DNA of 64,000 nt from Subsaximicrobium wynnwilliamsii (GTDB lineage: Bacteria > Bacteroidota > Bacteroidia > Flavobacteriales > Flavobacteriaceae), in contig NZ_VORM01000005.1 of the NCBI RefSeq assembly GCF_007997225.1, positions 248,001-312,000 on the forward strand. Reading direction: 5' to 3'. Under the pieces are notes generated by a model, which made no database searches, was not told the DNA's origin, and was given only the letters and a program-made list of their open reading frames with translations. This document shows positions 9,836 to 19,046 of the stretch, piece after piece. The first letter of the stretch is position 1. Each line of letters opens with the position of its first letter. Position numbers and translations under genes: made by a program.

Positions 9836-10655
9836 CCTTGGTAATATCTTTTTCAAAGGTTTTAATGAGTTCCAGTTTTCTTTTATTCACAACAATTTGC
9901 TTTATAGTAGGTCTTACGTACTCTAAAGGCGCTAAATCGTTCTGGGACAACACATCCTTTATTTGCATCAAATATAGGTTTAATGAATCTTTGAGCTGTA
10001 TATAATTAGTTTTTTTTAACAGTTCACTTTTGTTTTCAGCATTGAGTACCGGAATGCGATCCACCATTTGGGTTTTTTTGACCCACAATGAATCCTTCAG
10101 CCAATAATCCTTGAATTGTATGGATATGGAATCTAGATAGTTTTTGTCTTCTGCATCAAAACGTTTGAAACGTTCTTCAATTTCGTCATTGTTACTGGCT
10201 TTTTCGTTGAGCACTAAGTACCGAAATTTTACCAAATCCTCATTGAGCTTAAATGTGGCCAGATTGGTTTCATAAACCAACTGTGCTTCGGCGTCATTGA
10301 TTACCGTATCTACGCTTCTATTTACCAAAGCCTCCAAATAGGATTTGCTGTACAAATCACTTTTATACTGTTTTACCAGCTTGTCGAATTCAATTTGTCT
10401 GGCTTCAGGAAGGTTTCGCTCTGCGCCATCCAAAAGTAAGAGTTGGGTCGCCCATTTGGTAATGAAATTGTTAACGATCACGGTGCTGTCATCTTTAGAG
10501 GTGCCTTCTTTCACCAAACCTTCCAAATCTCTCTTATACAAATAGGCTTCATTCACTCTTGCTATTGGCTGATCATCTGTGGGGTCTTTAAAAAAGTCAC
10601 AGGAACTGTTCAAGAGCACAATTGAAACAACTAATAAAATCCTATTTTTAATCAA
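9798..10655 (-). CDS. Parvulin-like chaperone lipoprotein lacking an obvious PPIase domain
   Basis: A 285-residue predicted lipoprotein. The signal peptide ends in the lipobox LLNSSC, so the mature protein is lipid-anchored at about Cys19. The rest is helix-rich and begins with an ARVNEAYLYKRDLE segment like the N-terminal part of SurA/PpiC proteins. I could not find the glycine-rich GGDLGW- or FGYHI-type parvulin core, so it is probably a chaperone-only member. It sits between two parvulin proteins with a one-base gap upstream and an overlap downstream, so the three are co-translated and probably work together. Confidence 0.7.
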   Translation of the reverse strand: MIKNRILLVVSIVLLNSSCDFFKDPTDDQPIARVNEAYLYKRDLEGLVKEGTSKDDSTVIVNNFITKWATQLLLLDGAERNLPEARQIEFDKLVKQYKSDLYSKSYLEALVNRSVDTVINDAEAQLVYETNLATFKLNEDLVKFRYLVLNEKASNNDEIEERFKRFDAEDKNYLDSISIQFKDYWLKDSLWVKKTQMVDRIPVLNAENKSELLKKTNYIQLKDSLNLYLMQIKDVLSQNDLAPLEYVRPTIKQIVVNKRKLELIKTFEKDITKDAIKNKRFEIYN

Positions 10656-10656
10656 A

Positions 10657-12597
10657 CTATTTCTGAAGTTTTAATTTAACTTGTTGCAATGCTGCCTTGT
10701 TGATTTCTACAGTATAACGCTCATGAAGATTTGTTAACCAATCTTTCTCTAGCTGGTTTTGGTAGTCACTAACTACTCTACCACGTGCCTCTTTTAAGGT
10801 TTTGGCACCCGCAGGCAGGATTTCATTGGTAATCAAGATATGATAAGCATCATTATGCTCAAAAATTTCTGAGATACCATTTTTAAAATTATAAGTTTCC
10901 GGCAAGGCCTGATCCCCTTGTTCAAACACTTGGTTGGTGGCTAAGATATTAGAGGCATTGTTTTTATTTCTTTCAGTCAAGACCGCTTCAATTGAATCGC
11001 CTTTTTTCAAGGCCTTTCTCGCTTTTGAAATTTCTTTTTCTGAAGCGGAAGTGAGCAAGCTGCCATCAGCTCTATCCTTCCAGACATAATCAGACTGGTG
11101 CGTGTCAAAAAAGGCTTGCAACCCTAAGCTGTCTTTTGTAGCCTTATTCCATATTTCTTGTTCCATCAAGTCAAATAAAAGGAGTCCGTCTCTATACTCC
11201 TGAAGCACATGGGCAAAATCTTCATTTTCTTCTTCTAAATGCGCTTCTTGATATTGCAGCAATTTGCGCTCTAAAAAAGCCTCATATTCTTTATTGACAA
11301 CCACTTCTGGCTTTAAAGGTTTGTTGCTGTAATTGCGTTGGGCCGACATTAAATAATCTGCAAAATCGCGGTAAGTGTAGCTGTCGTCCTTTATTTTTAA
11401 TATGATTTTGTCGCTTTCAATTTGTTCTGGAATGTTCCAAGTACGTTTGAAGAAATCCTCGTTGATAGTGCCGGCAAAATAGGTCAATGCCTCTGGATGA
11501 TCCTTGATTTGATACTTTTCCTTAAGTTTTTTAACCATGGCCGAGTTTATCAATTGCGATCTGGAGTCTCTTTTGACTCGGCTTTCCAACTCGCTCTGCA
11601 TGTCCTCAAAAGATTGCATCTCTTTTTTATCGATCAATTTGATGATATGCCATCCATATTCACTTTGGAAGGGTTTTGAAATATCATTCTTATTCTCTAA
11701 ACTAAAAGCCACATCCTCAAAAGCTTTAGAGCTCAATTGCCCGCCGGAAAAAGGTGCCAACTCCCCTCCTTTTGATGAAGAGCTATTATCATCTGAAAAT
11801 TGCTTCGCCAAGGATTCAAATTTTTCGCCTTGCTCTATTTTTCCATAGATTTGTTGAATGCGCGTCTCGGGATCTATCGTACTGTCTTGTTGCTGTTTTG
11901 CAATCATGATATGTGCTACGGCAACTTCTCCCAAAGATTTGCGCTTATCCCAAACCTTCACAATATGAAAACCAAATTTTGAACGGAATGGCATGGAAAC
12001 CTCTCCTAATTTGGTATTGTAAGCTTCAGTTTCAAATGGATACACCATTTTAAAACCAGAAAACCAGCCTAAATCCTCTGCAAAAACAGTTTCTCTATCG
12101 TGAACTTCTTTTTGAACTGGCGCAAAGCCTTCGTCTAAAACACGTTGTCTCAACTCTAGAAGTCGGTTGTAAACTTGGGTTGTATCGGTTTCATTTTCAT
12201 CGAGCATAATCAAGATGTGTGAGGCTTTCACCTCATTTGAGATGCGATCATAGGCTTCTTTCACCAATTTATCTGTGACCTTATTGTCGGTCATGTAATT
12301 TTTGCTGAGCTGATTTTTGTAATTGTTGAACTCCTTAACATATTGGGCATCCTTATCCAATCCCAAACGCTTGGCGTCCTTTACCTTTAGTTTATAATTG
12401 ACAAAAAGTTCCAGATAGGCATCGATATCCTTTTGGGACTCATCTTTGACTAAATCAAGATTTTTATTGTAAACCCTTTGAAACTCAGAGGTCATGACTG
12501 GCTCACCATCAACAGTAAACAGAACATCTTTTTTGTCTTCTTGTGCGTATATCAACACAGAGAAACTAAGGCAAATAGCGGTAATTAATAACTTCAT
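10657..12597 (-). CDS. Periplasmic PpiC/SurA-type isomerase with two parvulin domains
   Basis: A 646-residue secreted protein with signal peptide MKLLITAICLSFSVLIYAQ. It has an N-terminal SurA-like helical region (residues about 25-115) and two parvulin domains. The first starts near VKASHILIMLDE and ends with the FGFHIVKVWD motif. The second starts near VAHIMIAKQQQ, holds KGGELAPFSGGQL, and ends with YGWHIIKLIDKKE. A long C-terminal region of about 300 residues has a third, degenerate module. It is the first gene of a four-gene operon reading towards moxR. Its role is inferred to be folding of outer-membrane or secreted proteins. Confidence 0.87.
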   Translation of the reverse strand: MKLLITAICLSFSVLIYAQEDKKDVLFTVDGEPVMTSEFQRVYNKNLDLVKDESQKDIDAYLELFVNYKLKVKDAKRLGLDKDAQYVKEFNNYKNQLSKNYMTDNKVTDKLVKEAYDRISNEVKASHILIMLDENETDTTQVYNRLLELRQRVLDEGFAPVQKEVHDRETVFAEDLGWFSGFKMVYPFETEAYNTKLGEVSMPFRSKFGFHIVKVWDKRKSLGEVAVAHIMIAKQQQDSTIDPETRIQQIYGKIEQGEKFESLAKQFSDDNSSSSKGGELAPFSGGQLSSKAFEDVAFSLENKNDISKPFQSEYGWHIIKLIDKKEMQSFEDMQSELESRVKRDSRSQLINSAMVKKLKEKYQIKDHPEALTYFAGTINEDFFKRTWNIPEQIESDKIILKIKDDSYTYRDFADYLMSAQRNYSNKPLKPEVVVNKEYEAFLERKLLQYQEAHLEEENEDFAHVLQEYRDGLLLFDLMEQEIWNKATKDSLGLQAFFDTHQSDYVWKDRADGSLLTSASEKEISKARKALKKGDSIEAVLTERNKNNASNILATNQVFEQGDQALPETYNFKNGISEIFEHNDAYHILITNEILPAGAKTLKEARGRVVSDYQNQLEKDWLTNLHERYTVEINKAALQQVKLKLQK

Positions 12598-12637
12598 TTT
12601 GATAGGATATGAATTAATGGAAACAAATTCTTGGCCG

Positions 12638-12668
12638 TAAAAGTAATATAATTCAAACAGTAAACCAA
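12638..12668 (-). promoter_or_regulatory. Probable promoter of the parvulin/moxR operon
   Basis: On the minus strand TTG (12668-12666) is followed after 20 bases by TACTTTTA (12645-12638). This matches the Bacteroidota pattern TTG-N19/20-TAnnTTTG at all positions but the last. It lies about 40 bases upstream of the first gene's start. Confidence 0.45.
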
Positions 12669-12902
12669 TGCCTTATTTGAAACGTGTACAAAGCTGTTTT
12701 TATTATTTTGACTCAACAGGATTCATCAAATGCCTAAAGCAGCCCATAAGGTAAAAATGAATTGGATTCACTTTCAAAAGTGTCACTCATCAATTAAATA
12801 TGCAGTACAGTGCGCTTAATACCTGCGACCATAAAATTCTTTTATCTTTACAATCATTACCTATTAAAATACCAAGATAGCTGATCACAGCAATAGTAAA
12901 AA

Positions 12903-13358
12903 ATGATATACAATACAGAGATCAAGATTTGCTTACCTATTGAACAAGTCATCAAAAAAATAGACAATGTTGAGAATTTGAAACATTGGCAACGCGGTTT
13001 GGTGTCGGCAGAGCACATCATTGGAGCGCCCGGGGCATTGGGTTCTAAAATGAAATTCAATTATAGATTTGGAAATCGATCCATGCAAGTTGTGGAAACC
13101 ATCACCAAACGCAATCTTCCCAACGAGTTCCATGCGTCTTATGACACGAAAGGCATACACAGCATTCAAGAAAATTATTTTGAGAAAACACCAGAAGGTT
13201 TTACTAAATGGGTTATTAAATGCGAGTTCTTACCTTTGAATTTTTTCATGAGGGTAATGATTTTAGTATCACCAAATATGTTTAGAAAACAATCTGAAAA
13301 ATATATGAAAGATTTTAAGAACTTTGTTGAAAACGAAATTTCAGTCGCCAATGTCTAA
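12903..13358 (+). CDS. SRPBCC-fold protein
   Basis: A 151-residue soluble protein whose pattern fits the polyketide-cyclase/START-like SRPBCC fold: an opening strand IYNTEIKICLPIEQV, then a helix with the characteristic KHWQRGL turn, then alternating strands and a long C-terminal helix (FRKQSEKYMKDFKNFVE). Such proteins bind hydrophobic ligands, and no ligand can be inferred. Its stop overlaps the start of the next gene by eight bases, so the two are coupled. Confidence 0.75.
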   Translation: MIYNTEIKICLPIEQVIKKIDNVENLKHWQRGLVSAEHIIGAPGALGSKMKFNYRFGNRSMQVVETITKRNLPNEFHASYDTKGIHSIQENYFEKTPEGFTKWVIKCEFLPLNFFMRVMILVSPNMFRKQSEKYMKDFKNFVENEISVANV

Positions 13359-13587
13359 ATTAAAATTAATATGGGACTTTAGAGGTCCAGATGCACTAAA
13401 AATTGCAGAGCATCACGTGAAGCACTTAAACGAATACATCGCTATTCAAAAAACAGATTTAAATATCACAGATTTTCAGCAAGTCCATGAGATGCACAGT
13501 ATTGCTTATATGGTGGTTACTCAAGAGGAGATGAAACCCATTCGCGACGCACTCAAACCACATCGCGGAGAAATTTACAATGACTAA
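13351..13587 (+). CDS. Small conserved-looking protein of unknown function
   Basis: A 78-residue protein starting MSKLKLIWDFRGPDALK. I do not recognise the family by name. It is soluble and rich in His (HHVKHLNEY, QVHEMHS). The start at 13351 was preferred to 13324 because it forms an eight-base overlap (ATGTCTAA) with the upstream stop, mirrored by an eight-base overlap (ATGACTAA) with the next gene. The coupling on both sides suggests it is expressed in fixed ratio with the SRPBCC protein and the aminopeptidase. Its length and internal pattern suggest a ferredoxin-like alpha/beta fold, which is only a guess. Confidence 0.7.
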   Translation: MSKLKLIWDFRGPDALKIAEHHVKHLNEYIAIQKTDLNITDFQQVHEMHSIAYMVVTQEEMKPIRDALKPHRGEIYND

Positions 13588-15457
13588 TTTTATGAAATCA
13601 CAAATTTCGCTACTTGCGATATTACTTTTAAGCTTAAGTTGCCAGACTGAGCAAAAACCAGAAAAAACAGTGACAAAATACGTCGAAGAACCGCACTCCT
13701 ACGCCCAACCTAATGATGCAGTGATCACCCATTTGGATTTGGACATCAAGGTAGATTTTGAAAGTAAGACCATTGCAGGCGTTGCGACTTATGACATTGA
13801 CACCAACGATGCCTCGGAAATTATTCTGGACTCAAAATATTTGGATATTGAAAAAGTAGAAGCAAATGGAAATGCCACAACATTTTCTATGGGCGATTTC
13901 AATGAAGATTTAGGTCAAGCCTTGAAAATCGCAATTACGGAAGACACGAATAAAATAAGCGTTTTTTATAAAACCACTTCCCAAACCGAAGCCGTGCAAT
14001 GGTTGGCCCCTCAACAAACTTTAGATAAAGAGCAGCCATTTTTATTCACTCAAGGCCAAGCGATCTTAACGCGCTCTTGGATCCCGATTCAAGACAGTCC
14101 GCAAATTAGGATTACCTACGATGCCACAGTGAAAGTGCCCAACAATTTGATGGCTGTGATGAGTGCCGAGAATCCGAAACAAAAAACCGAAGATGGCGTG
14201 TATCAGTTTAAGATGAAACAGCCCATTCCTCCCTATCTCATTGCGCTCGCAGTTGGCGATTTGGAATATAAGCCCATTAGCGATCGCACAGGGGTTTATG
14301 CCGAAAAATCAATGGTAGATAAAGCCCAGGAAGAATTTAGTGATATGGAAAAAATGGTTGCCGCAGCCGAAAAACTTTATGGCGATTATGCCTGGGAACA
14401 ATTTGACGTGATTGTCTTACCACCCAGCTTTCCTTTTGGAGGGATGGAAAATCCGCGTTTGACCTTTGCCACTCCAACCGTAATTGCTGGCGATAAAAGC
14501 TTAACCTCTTTGGTGGCTCACGAATTGGCACATTCTTGGTCTGGCAATTTGGTGACCAACGCCACTTGGGACGACTTTTGGCTCAATGAAGGGTTTACAG
14601 TGTACTTTGAAAATCGCATCATGGAAGCCCTCTACGGAAAAGATCGCGCCAATATGATTGCGCTCATTGGTAGACAGGATCTGGCAGATGAGATCGAAAA
14701 CTTTAAGGATGCGCCAGAAATGACACGTCTGAAATTGGATCTTGAAGGCAAAAATCCAGATGATGGTATGAACAGTATTGCTTATGACAAAGGCTTTCTG
14801 TTTTTGCGCACCTTGGAAGAAAAGGTAGGCCGCGATAAATTGGATTCGTTCTTAAAAGCGTATTTCAGTAAAAACGCCTTCAAAACCATGACGACTGAAA
14901 AGTTCGTGGATTATCTCAATCTGAATCTTTTAGAGCCCAATAATATCGATTTCAATGTTGAGGAATGGATTTATGAACCAGGTATCCCAGACAACCAAGT
15001 GGTCATTGTTTCCGATAAGTTTGAGCAAACGGAAACGGTCTTGAACACTTTTCTAGACAGCAAATCCATAGACGCCTCCAAAACCAAAGATTGGACAACA
15101 GATGAATGGGTGCATTTTATACGAAACTTTCCTGAAAGCATTTCAACCGAAGATTTACAGCGATTGGACAATGCTTTTGACTTTACCAATGCGAGCAATT
15201 CACACATCGCCATGGTTTGGTATGAGCAGGCCATCAATCACGATTATCACGGTAATGATGTGGATGCGAAAATCGAGGATTTTCTAACCCATGTGGGAAG
15301 ACGTTGGTATGTTGCCACACTTTATAAAGCGTTTGAGCGCAATGATAAAACCGAAGCAGCTCTAGCGATCTATAAAAAAGCAAGACCTAATTATCATTCG
15401 GTAACTGCAAATACCATTGATGATCTATTGGGGTTTGAGGCCGAAGAGTTTGAGTGA
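13580..15457 (+). CDS. M1-family zinc aminopeptidase lipoprotein
   Basis: A 625-residue M1 metallopeptidase. The N-terminus is a lipoprotein signal with lipobox LLSLSC, so it is probably anchored in the envelope. The catalytic signature is complete: exopeptidase motif GGMENPRL, then HELAH (His314, Glu315, His318) and the third zinc ligand Glu337 in NEGF. Domain order matches leukotriene A4 hydrolase-type M1 enzymes: N-terminal beta domain, catalytic domain, then a helical C-terminal domain from about residue 480. It should remove N-terminal residues from peptides. Translation may start at 13580 (overlapping the previous gene) or at the ATG at 13592. Confidence 0.92.
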   Translation: MTNFMKSQISLLAILLLSLSCQTEQKPEKTVTKYVEEPHSYAQPNDAVITHLDLDIKVDFESKTIAGVATYDIDTNDASEIILDSKYLDIEKVEANGNATTFSMGDFNEDLGQALKIAITEDTNKISVFYKTTSQTEAVQWLAPQQTLDKEQPFLFTQGQAILTRSWIPIQDSPQIRITYDATVKVPNNLMAVMSAENPKQKTEDGVYQFKMKQPIPPYLIALAVGDLEYKPISDRTGVYAEKSMVDKAQEEFSDMEKMVAAAEKLYGDYAWEQFDVIVLPPSFPFGGMENPRLTFATPTVIAGDKSLTSLVAHELAHSWSGNLVTNATWDDFWLNEGFTVYFENRIMEALYGKDRANMIALIGRQDLADEIENFKDAPEMTRLKLDLEGKNPDDGMNSIAYDKGFLFLRTLEEKVGRDKLDSFLKAYFSKNAFKTMTTEKFVDYLNLNLLEPNNIDFNVEEWIYEPGIPDNQVVIVSDKFEQTETVLNTFLDSKSIDASKTKDWTTDEWVHFIRNFPESISTEDLQRLDNAFDFTNASNSHIAMVWYEQAINHDYHGNDVDAKIEDFLTHVGRRWYVATLYKAFERNDKTEAALAIYKKARPNYHSVTANTIDDLLGFEAEEFE

Positions 15458-15564
15458 AAAACTTTGCTCGCAAATCATGGCACAAACCCATTTGTCTTTG
15501 AGATTTAATTCAAGGAGTTATCGGAAATACTTGAATGGAAATTAAACGATGTACTTAGGTTTGA

Positions 15565-16014
15565 TTAGTTTTCAGCATACTTGAACTTTTCAAATTTCAA
15601 TGGCAGTTCATTCGTGACTTCTAATTTATTGGAAGCAATATTCGGCTTTACTCTTATCACTTTAGTGCTATCACTAACTTGAACTTCATGGTCGCTTCTC
15701 ATGTTAACTACATCTTTATGTAGCAATTTAAACTGATGGTTCCCATTTTTCAAATTGATGATCACATATTCGCTTGGCTTGATTTGACCCATTGGTTTCT
15801 CATCGATCCAAACATTCAATCGCGCAGTATTATCGATTTTATGGAGCATGTCGGCAGCATTGTAGATTAGGACAGTCCCATTACCGAGGCCTTCTAAATC
15901 GACAGTTCCCATATCTGTTTTGATAAAAGAGTATTCCGAAGCAATTGGTTTTAAACCGCAAGAGGTCAAAAAACAAATTGCTAAAAAGGCCAGTAAAAAT
16001 TCAGTATTTTTCAT
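15565..16014 (-). CDS. Lipoprotein of unknown function
   Basis: A 149-residue lipoprotein with signal MKNTEFLLAFLAICFLTSC (lipobox FLTSC). The mature part has the pattern of a short beta-rich domain: GTVLIYNAAD, LNVWIDEKPMGQIKPSEYVIINLKNGNHQFKL. This resembles DUF2846-type envelope lipoproteins, in which a displayed loop is followed by a G-N-H-x-F strand. That resemblance is by eye only. It is convergent with the aminopeptidase gene and appears to stand alone. Confidence 0.7.
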   Translation of the reverse strand: MKNTEFLLAFLAICFLTSCGLKPIASEYSFIKTDMGTVDLEGLGNGTVLIYNAADMLHKIDNTARLNVWIDEKPMGQIKPSEYVIINLKNGNHQFKLLHKDVVNMRSDHEVQVSDSTKVIRVKPNIASNKLEVTNELPLKFEKFKYAEN

Positions 16015-16335
16015 TATTAGATCGATAATAGGTGGTTAGAGAAGATTGATTTCATTTTTGATGCTTAAGCCGCTAAAATAGTTAATTGCTTTGTTTAATA
16101 TCGAAGTAAAATTTCTGATTTTACCTATCTGAAAACGCATAGAATTTCCAATAGCTAAGAAAAATTTGAATAATTTGACAGAACCATTGATTCCATTCCA
16201 TCTTTCGTCAAACCTAAATAATCCAGCTGGATTCCATTTTCTAAAAATATACAGACTTATAAAAATAGTGTCTTTTGCATTGTACATTTGAAATATTTCA
16301 TACATTTAAAATGAAAATCAATAATAAAAAACTAA

Positions 16336-16920
16336 ATGATCCATCCACATACCGAAGTCAAATTCATCAATAAAACCGTGGGTTATGGCCTAGTTGCCAC
16401 CCAATTAATTCCTGCGGGAACCATTACTTGGGCCTTAGATGATTTAGATCGTGAATTTTCTCCAGAACAATTCGAGTCCATGGCTGCAGTGTATCAGGAT
16501 ATTTTGGAAACCTACACATATCGCAACAATAAGGGTAATTTGGTGCTGTGTTGGGACAATGGAAAATTTGTAAATCACAGCTTCGATTCCAATTGCTTGA
16601 CCACCGCCTACGACTTTGAAATCGCGGTTAGGGATATACAGCCCGGAGAACAATTGACCGATGATTATGGCTATTTAAATATTTCTGAACCCTTTGAAGG
16701 TATAGACGAAGGTACTTATCGCAAAATCGTTTATCCCGATGATCTTTTGAATTACCATCATATTTGGGACGAACAGCTCAAAAAGGTCTTTCATCACATT
16801 TTGAAAGTTGAGCAGCCATTAAGGACATTTATTTCTCATGCGCTTTGGGACAAAGTACAACGAGTTTCAACAAACAAAGAGGAAATGACTTCTATCGTGA
16901 AAAATTATTTTCCGCAATAG
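16336..16920 (+). CDS. SET-domain protein, putative protein-lysine methyltransferase
   Basis: A 194-residue protein with a SET domain in residues about 5-115. The S-adenosylmethionine-binding signatures are present: an opening GYGLVATQLIPAGT, the core motif FVNHSFDSNC and the closing LTDDYGYLN with the catalytic Tyr region. The C-terminal 80 residues are helical and lack the usual cysteine-rich post-SET zinc motif. Bacterial SET proteins methylate lysines, but the substrate here is unknown. A weak alternative is an inactive SET-like domain. It is monocistronic. Confidence 0.83.
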   Translation: MIHPHTEVKFINKTVGYGLVATQLIPAGTITWALDDLDREFSPEQFESMAAVYQDILETYTYRNNKGNLVLCWDNGKFVNHSFDSNCLTTAYDFEIAVRDIQPGEQLTDDYGYLNISEPFEGIDEGTYRKIVYPDDLLNYHHIWDEQLKKVFHHILKVEQPLRTFISHALWDKVQRVSTNKEEMTSIVKNYFPQ

Positions 16921-17404
16921 AGTGAATTACGATTTGCGATATCCGATTTTGGATTTAGGATTTGATTCATGAACAGCTTTAAGCTCCAAACTAACCTCCT
17001 GAACGTCATGGCGAGGCACGAAGCGATTTTCCTGAATGTTTGAATATTTGAATGTTTGAATATAAAAAATTCAAGCCCGTTAAATATCAGTTTGGCCCAA
17101 CCTGCAAGGTTTATTTTCAACCTTGTAGGTTTGCTTGTAGGTTTGAATGCATAACAGCCTGTAAGGTTTAAAAATGTTCAAGACCATCTAAAAGCAGAGC
17201 ATGGTGTTTGCCACCAGTCTCTTGTTGTTATTTTACGATTTTTAAGATATACTCCTTTTGTTTTTGAACCAAAAGACTTTCCTACTCAAGGTATTTCTTA
17301 CTGGACTGAGCGTTTTCAACTCCTGAACACTCTTGCGCATAAATTAATTCAACGAGAAAAATTTTTCCTTCGATTCATGAGATACCTGCTTTCGCAGGTA
17401 CATG
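16921..17404. repeat. Gene-free stretch filled with interspersed short repeats
   Basis: No credible gene lies here. I recognise pieces that look like small interspersed repeats: a CATGGCGAGGCACGAAGCGA element (about 17009-17028), a run of 8-9-base TTTGAATAT/TTTGAATGT copies (17037-17062), an inverted pair around AACCTGCAAGGTTT and CAACCTTGTAGGTTT (17099-17134) with a further partial copy at about 17158-17170, and a hairpin TACCTGC-TTTC-GCAGGTA (17383-17400) that abuts the guaB stop and may act in 3' end formation. Confidence 0.6.
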
Positions 17405-18877
17405 TCAACGGGAATAGTTAGGCGATTCTTTGGTAATTGTGACATCGTGGGGATGACTTTCATTAATGCCAGAACTGGTAATTTTCACAAAGCGTCCTGT
17501 ATTTTGCAAAGTCGCCACATCTTTAGCACCACAGTAACCCATTCCTGCCCGTAAACCGCCTATGAATTGGTGGATGCTTTCCACTAAATCACCTTTATAA
17601 GGCACACGACCAACGATGCCTTCTGGCACCAGTTTTTTGATATCGTCTTCCACATCTTGAAAATAACGATCCTTGCTGCCTTGTTTCATGGCCTCTACTG
17701 AGCCCATGCCTCGATAGGATTTGAATTTTCTCCCCTCATAAATAATGGTCTCTCCCGGACTCTCCTTCGTGCCAGCCAAGAGGGAACCCAGCATCACACA
17801 ATCGGCACCTGCTGCGATGGCTTTAGGGATATCGCCGGTGTAGCGAATACCGCCATCGGCAATTACGGGAACTCCAGAACCTTTGATGGCAGCTGCAACT
17901 TCCAACACTGCAGAAAACTGAGGAAATCCAACTCCAGCGACTATTCTAGTGGTACAGATAGAACCCGGGCCAATCCCAACTTTAACCGCATCGGCACCAG
18001 CATCAACCAAATATTTGGCAGCTTCTGCAGTGGCGATGTTTCCCACAATAACTTCCAGTTCAGGAAATTTCTTTTTTATGTCTTTCAAAACCAACACCAC
18101 ACCTTTGGTATGGCCGTGGGCGGTATCAATAATCACAGCGTCCACCCCAGCATGCACCAATGCTGAAGCGCGTTCCACCGCATCTGGCGTGACACCAATG
18201 GCGGCTGCAACGCGCAACCTTCCGAAGGAATCCTTATTGGCATTTGGCTTTTGGATGACCTTTGTAATGTCTCTAAACGTGATGAGACCTACAAGCTTGT
18301 AATTGTCGTCAACAATCAAGAGTTTTTCAATTTTGTTCTGCTGAAGAATTTTTTCAGCACCTTTTAATGAAGTGCCAACAGCCGCAGTGATCAGATTTTC
18401 TGAGGTCATTACTTCCACAATTGGCCTATCGTTGGCATGCTCAAAACGAAGATCGCGATTGGTCACAATCCCTTTCAACCTGCCGTTTTCATCAACAATT
18501 GGAATACCTCCAATGCCATGTTCGGCCATGTTTTGTTTGGCATCAATTACCCTTGCAGTCATGGGCAAAGTAACTGGATCGATGATCATGCCACTTTCAG
18601 CACGTTTTACACGACGCACTTTTTCTGCCTGTTGCTCTATGCTCATGTTTTTATGAAGCACACCAATGCCACCTTCTTGCGCCATGGCAATGGCCATCTT
18701 GCTTTCGGTCACCGTATCCATCGCTGCGGAAACGATAGGGATATTAATGGTAATGTTGCGTGTGAATTTGGTTTGTATGTTGACCTCTCTTGGTAAGACT
18801 TCCGAATAGGCCGGAACTAAAAGTACGTCGTCGTAGGTAAGCCCTTCGCCAACGATTTTGTTTTCGTGTGCTGTCAT
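17405..18877 (-). CDS. guaB: Inosine-5'-monophosphate dehydrogenase
   Basis: A 490-residue IMP dehydrogenase, the NAD-dependent first committed step of GMP synthesis. The catalytic barrel is split by a CBS-domain pair (residues about 95-215, seen as [10 protein letters not shown]...[15 protein letters not shown]-type repeats). The active-site loop [15 protein letters not shown] carries Cys308. The flap region and the [18 protein letters not shown] segment are present. Length is normal. The upstream region has a -7-type TAATTTTG (18910-18903) and a 7-bp inverted repeat next to the start. Confidence 0.96.
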   Translation of the reverse strand: MTAHENKIVGEGLTYDDVLLVPAYSEVLPREVNIQTKFTRNITINIPIVSAAMDTVTESKMAIAMAQEGGIGVLHKNMSIEQQAEKVRRVKRAESGMIIDPVTLPMTARVIDAKQNMAEHGIGGIPIVDENGRLKGIVTNRDLRFEHANDRPIVEVMTSENLITAAVGTSLKGAEKILQQNKIEKLLIVDDNYKLVGLITFRDITKVIQKPNANKDSFGRLRVAAAIGVTPDAVERASALVHAGVDAVIIDTAHGHTKGVVLVLKDIKKKFPELEVIVGNIATAEAAKYLVDAGADAVKVGIGPGSICTTRIVAGVGFPQFSAVLEVAAAIKGSGVPVIADGGIRYTGDIPKAIAAGADCVMLGSLLAGTKESPGETIIYEGRKFKSYRGMGSVEAMKQGSKDRYFQDVEDDIKKLVPEGIVGRVPYKGDLVESIHQFIGGLRAGMGYCGAKDVATLQNTGRFVKITSSGINESHPHDVTITKESPNYSR

Positions 18878-18880
18878 GTT

Positions 18881-18910
18881 GCAATTACGGTTTAATTGCG
18901 TGCAAAATTA
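18881..18910 (-). promoter_or_regulatory. guaB leader: -7 motif plus inverted repeat
   Basis: On the minus strand TAATTTTG (18910-18903) fits the Bacteroidota -7 consensus exactly, but I could not find a TTG at the expected 19-21-base spacing. Four bases on, an inverted repeat of GCAATTA and TAATTGC with a five-base spacer occupies the predicted leader, just before the start codon. Confidence 0.4.
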
Positions 18911-18995
18911 CGGCTTTTCAGTCAAGTTCTTGGCTTATTGTTAGATTTTACACAATATTTTATCGAAAACTTTAAACTTCAGAACTGTTTGAACA

Positions 18996-19023
18996 TAAAA
19001 AAGGCCAGCGAATTGCCGACCTT
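18996..19023 (-). terminator. Terminator of the eight-cysteine protein gene
   Basis: A nine-pair stem with two G-U pairs (AAGGTCGGC and GCTGGCCTT on the minus strand, 19023-19015 and 19009-19001) is followed by a run of T. It starts 24 bases after the stop codon. Confidence 0.75.
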
Positions 19024-19046
19024 CTATAGTTTAAGAATTTACTATA

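Noticed and set aside
16036-16305. 89-codon minus-strand ORF between the lipoprotein and SET genes
   Set aside because: No recognisable domain or signal, atypical composition, and it fills only an AT-rich divergent gap where ORFs occur by chance.
16981-17170. A CRISPR array at the TTTGAATAT/AACCTGCAAGGTT repeats
   Set aside because: Repeat lengths and spacers are irregular, no cas gene is near, and the units are only 8-16 bases.
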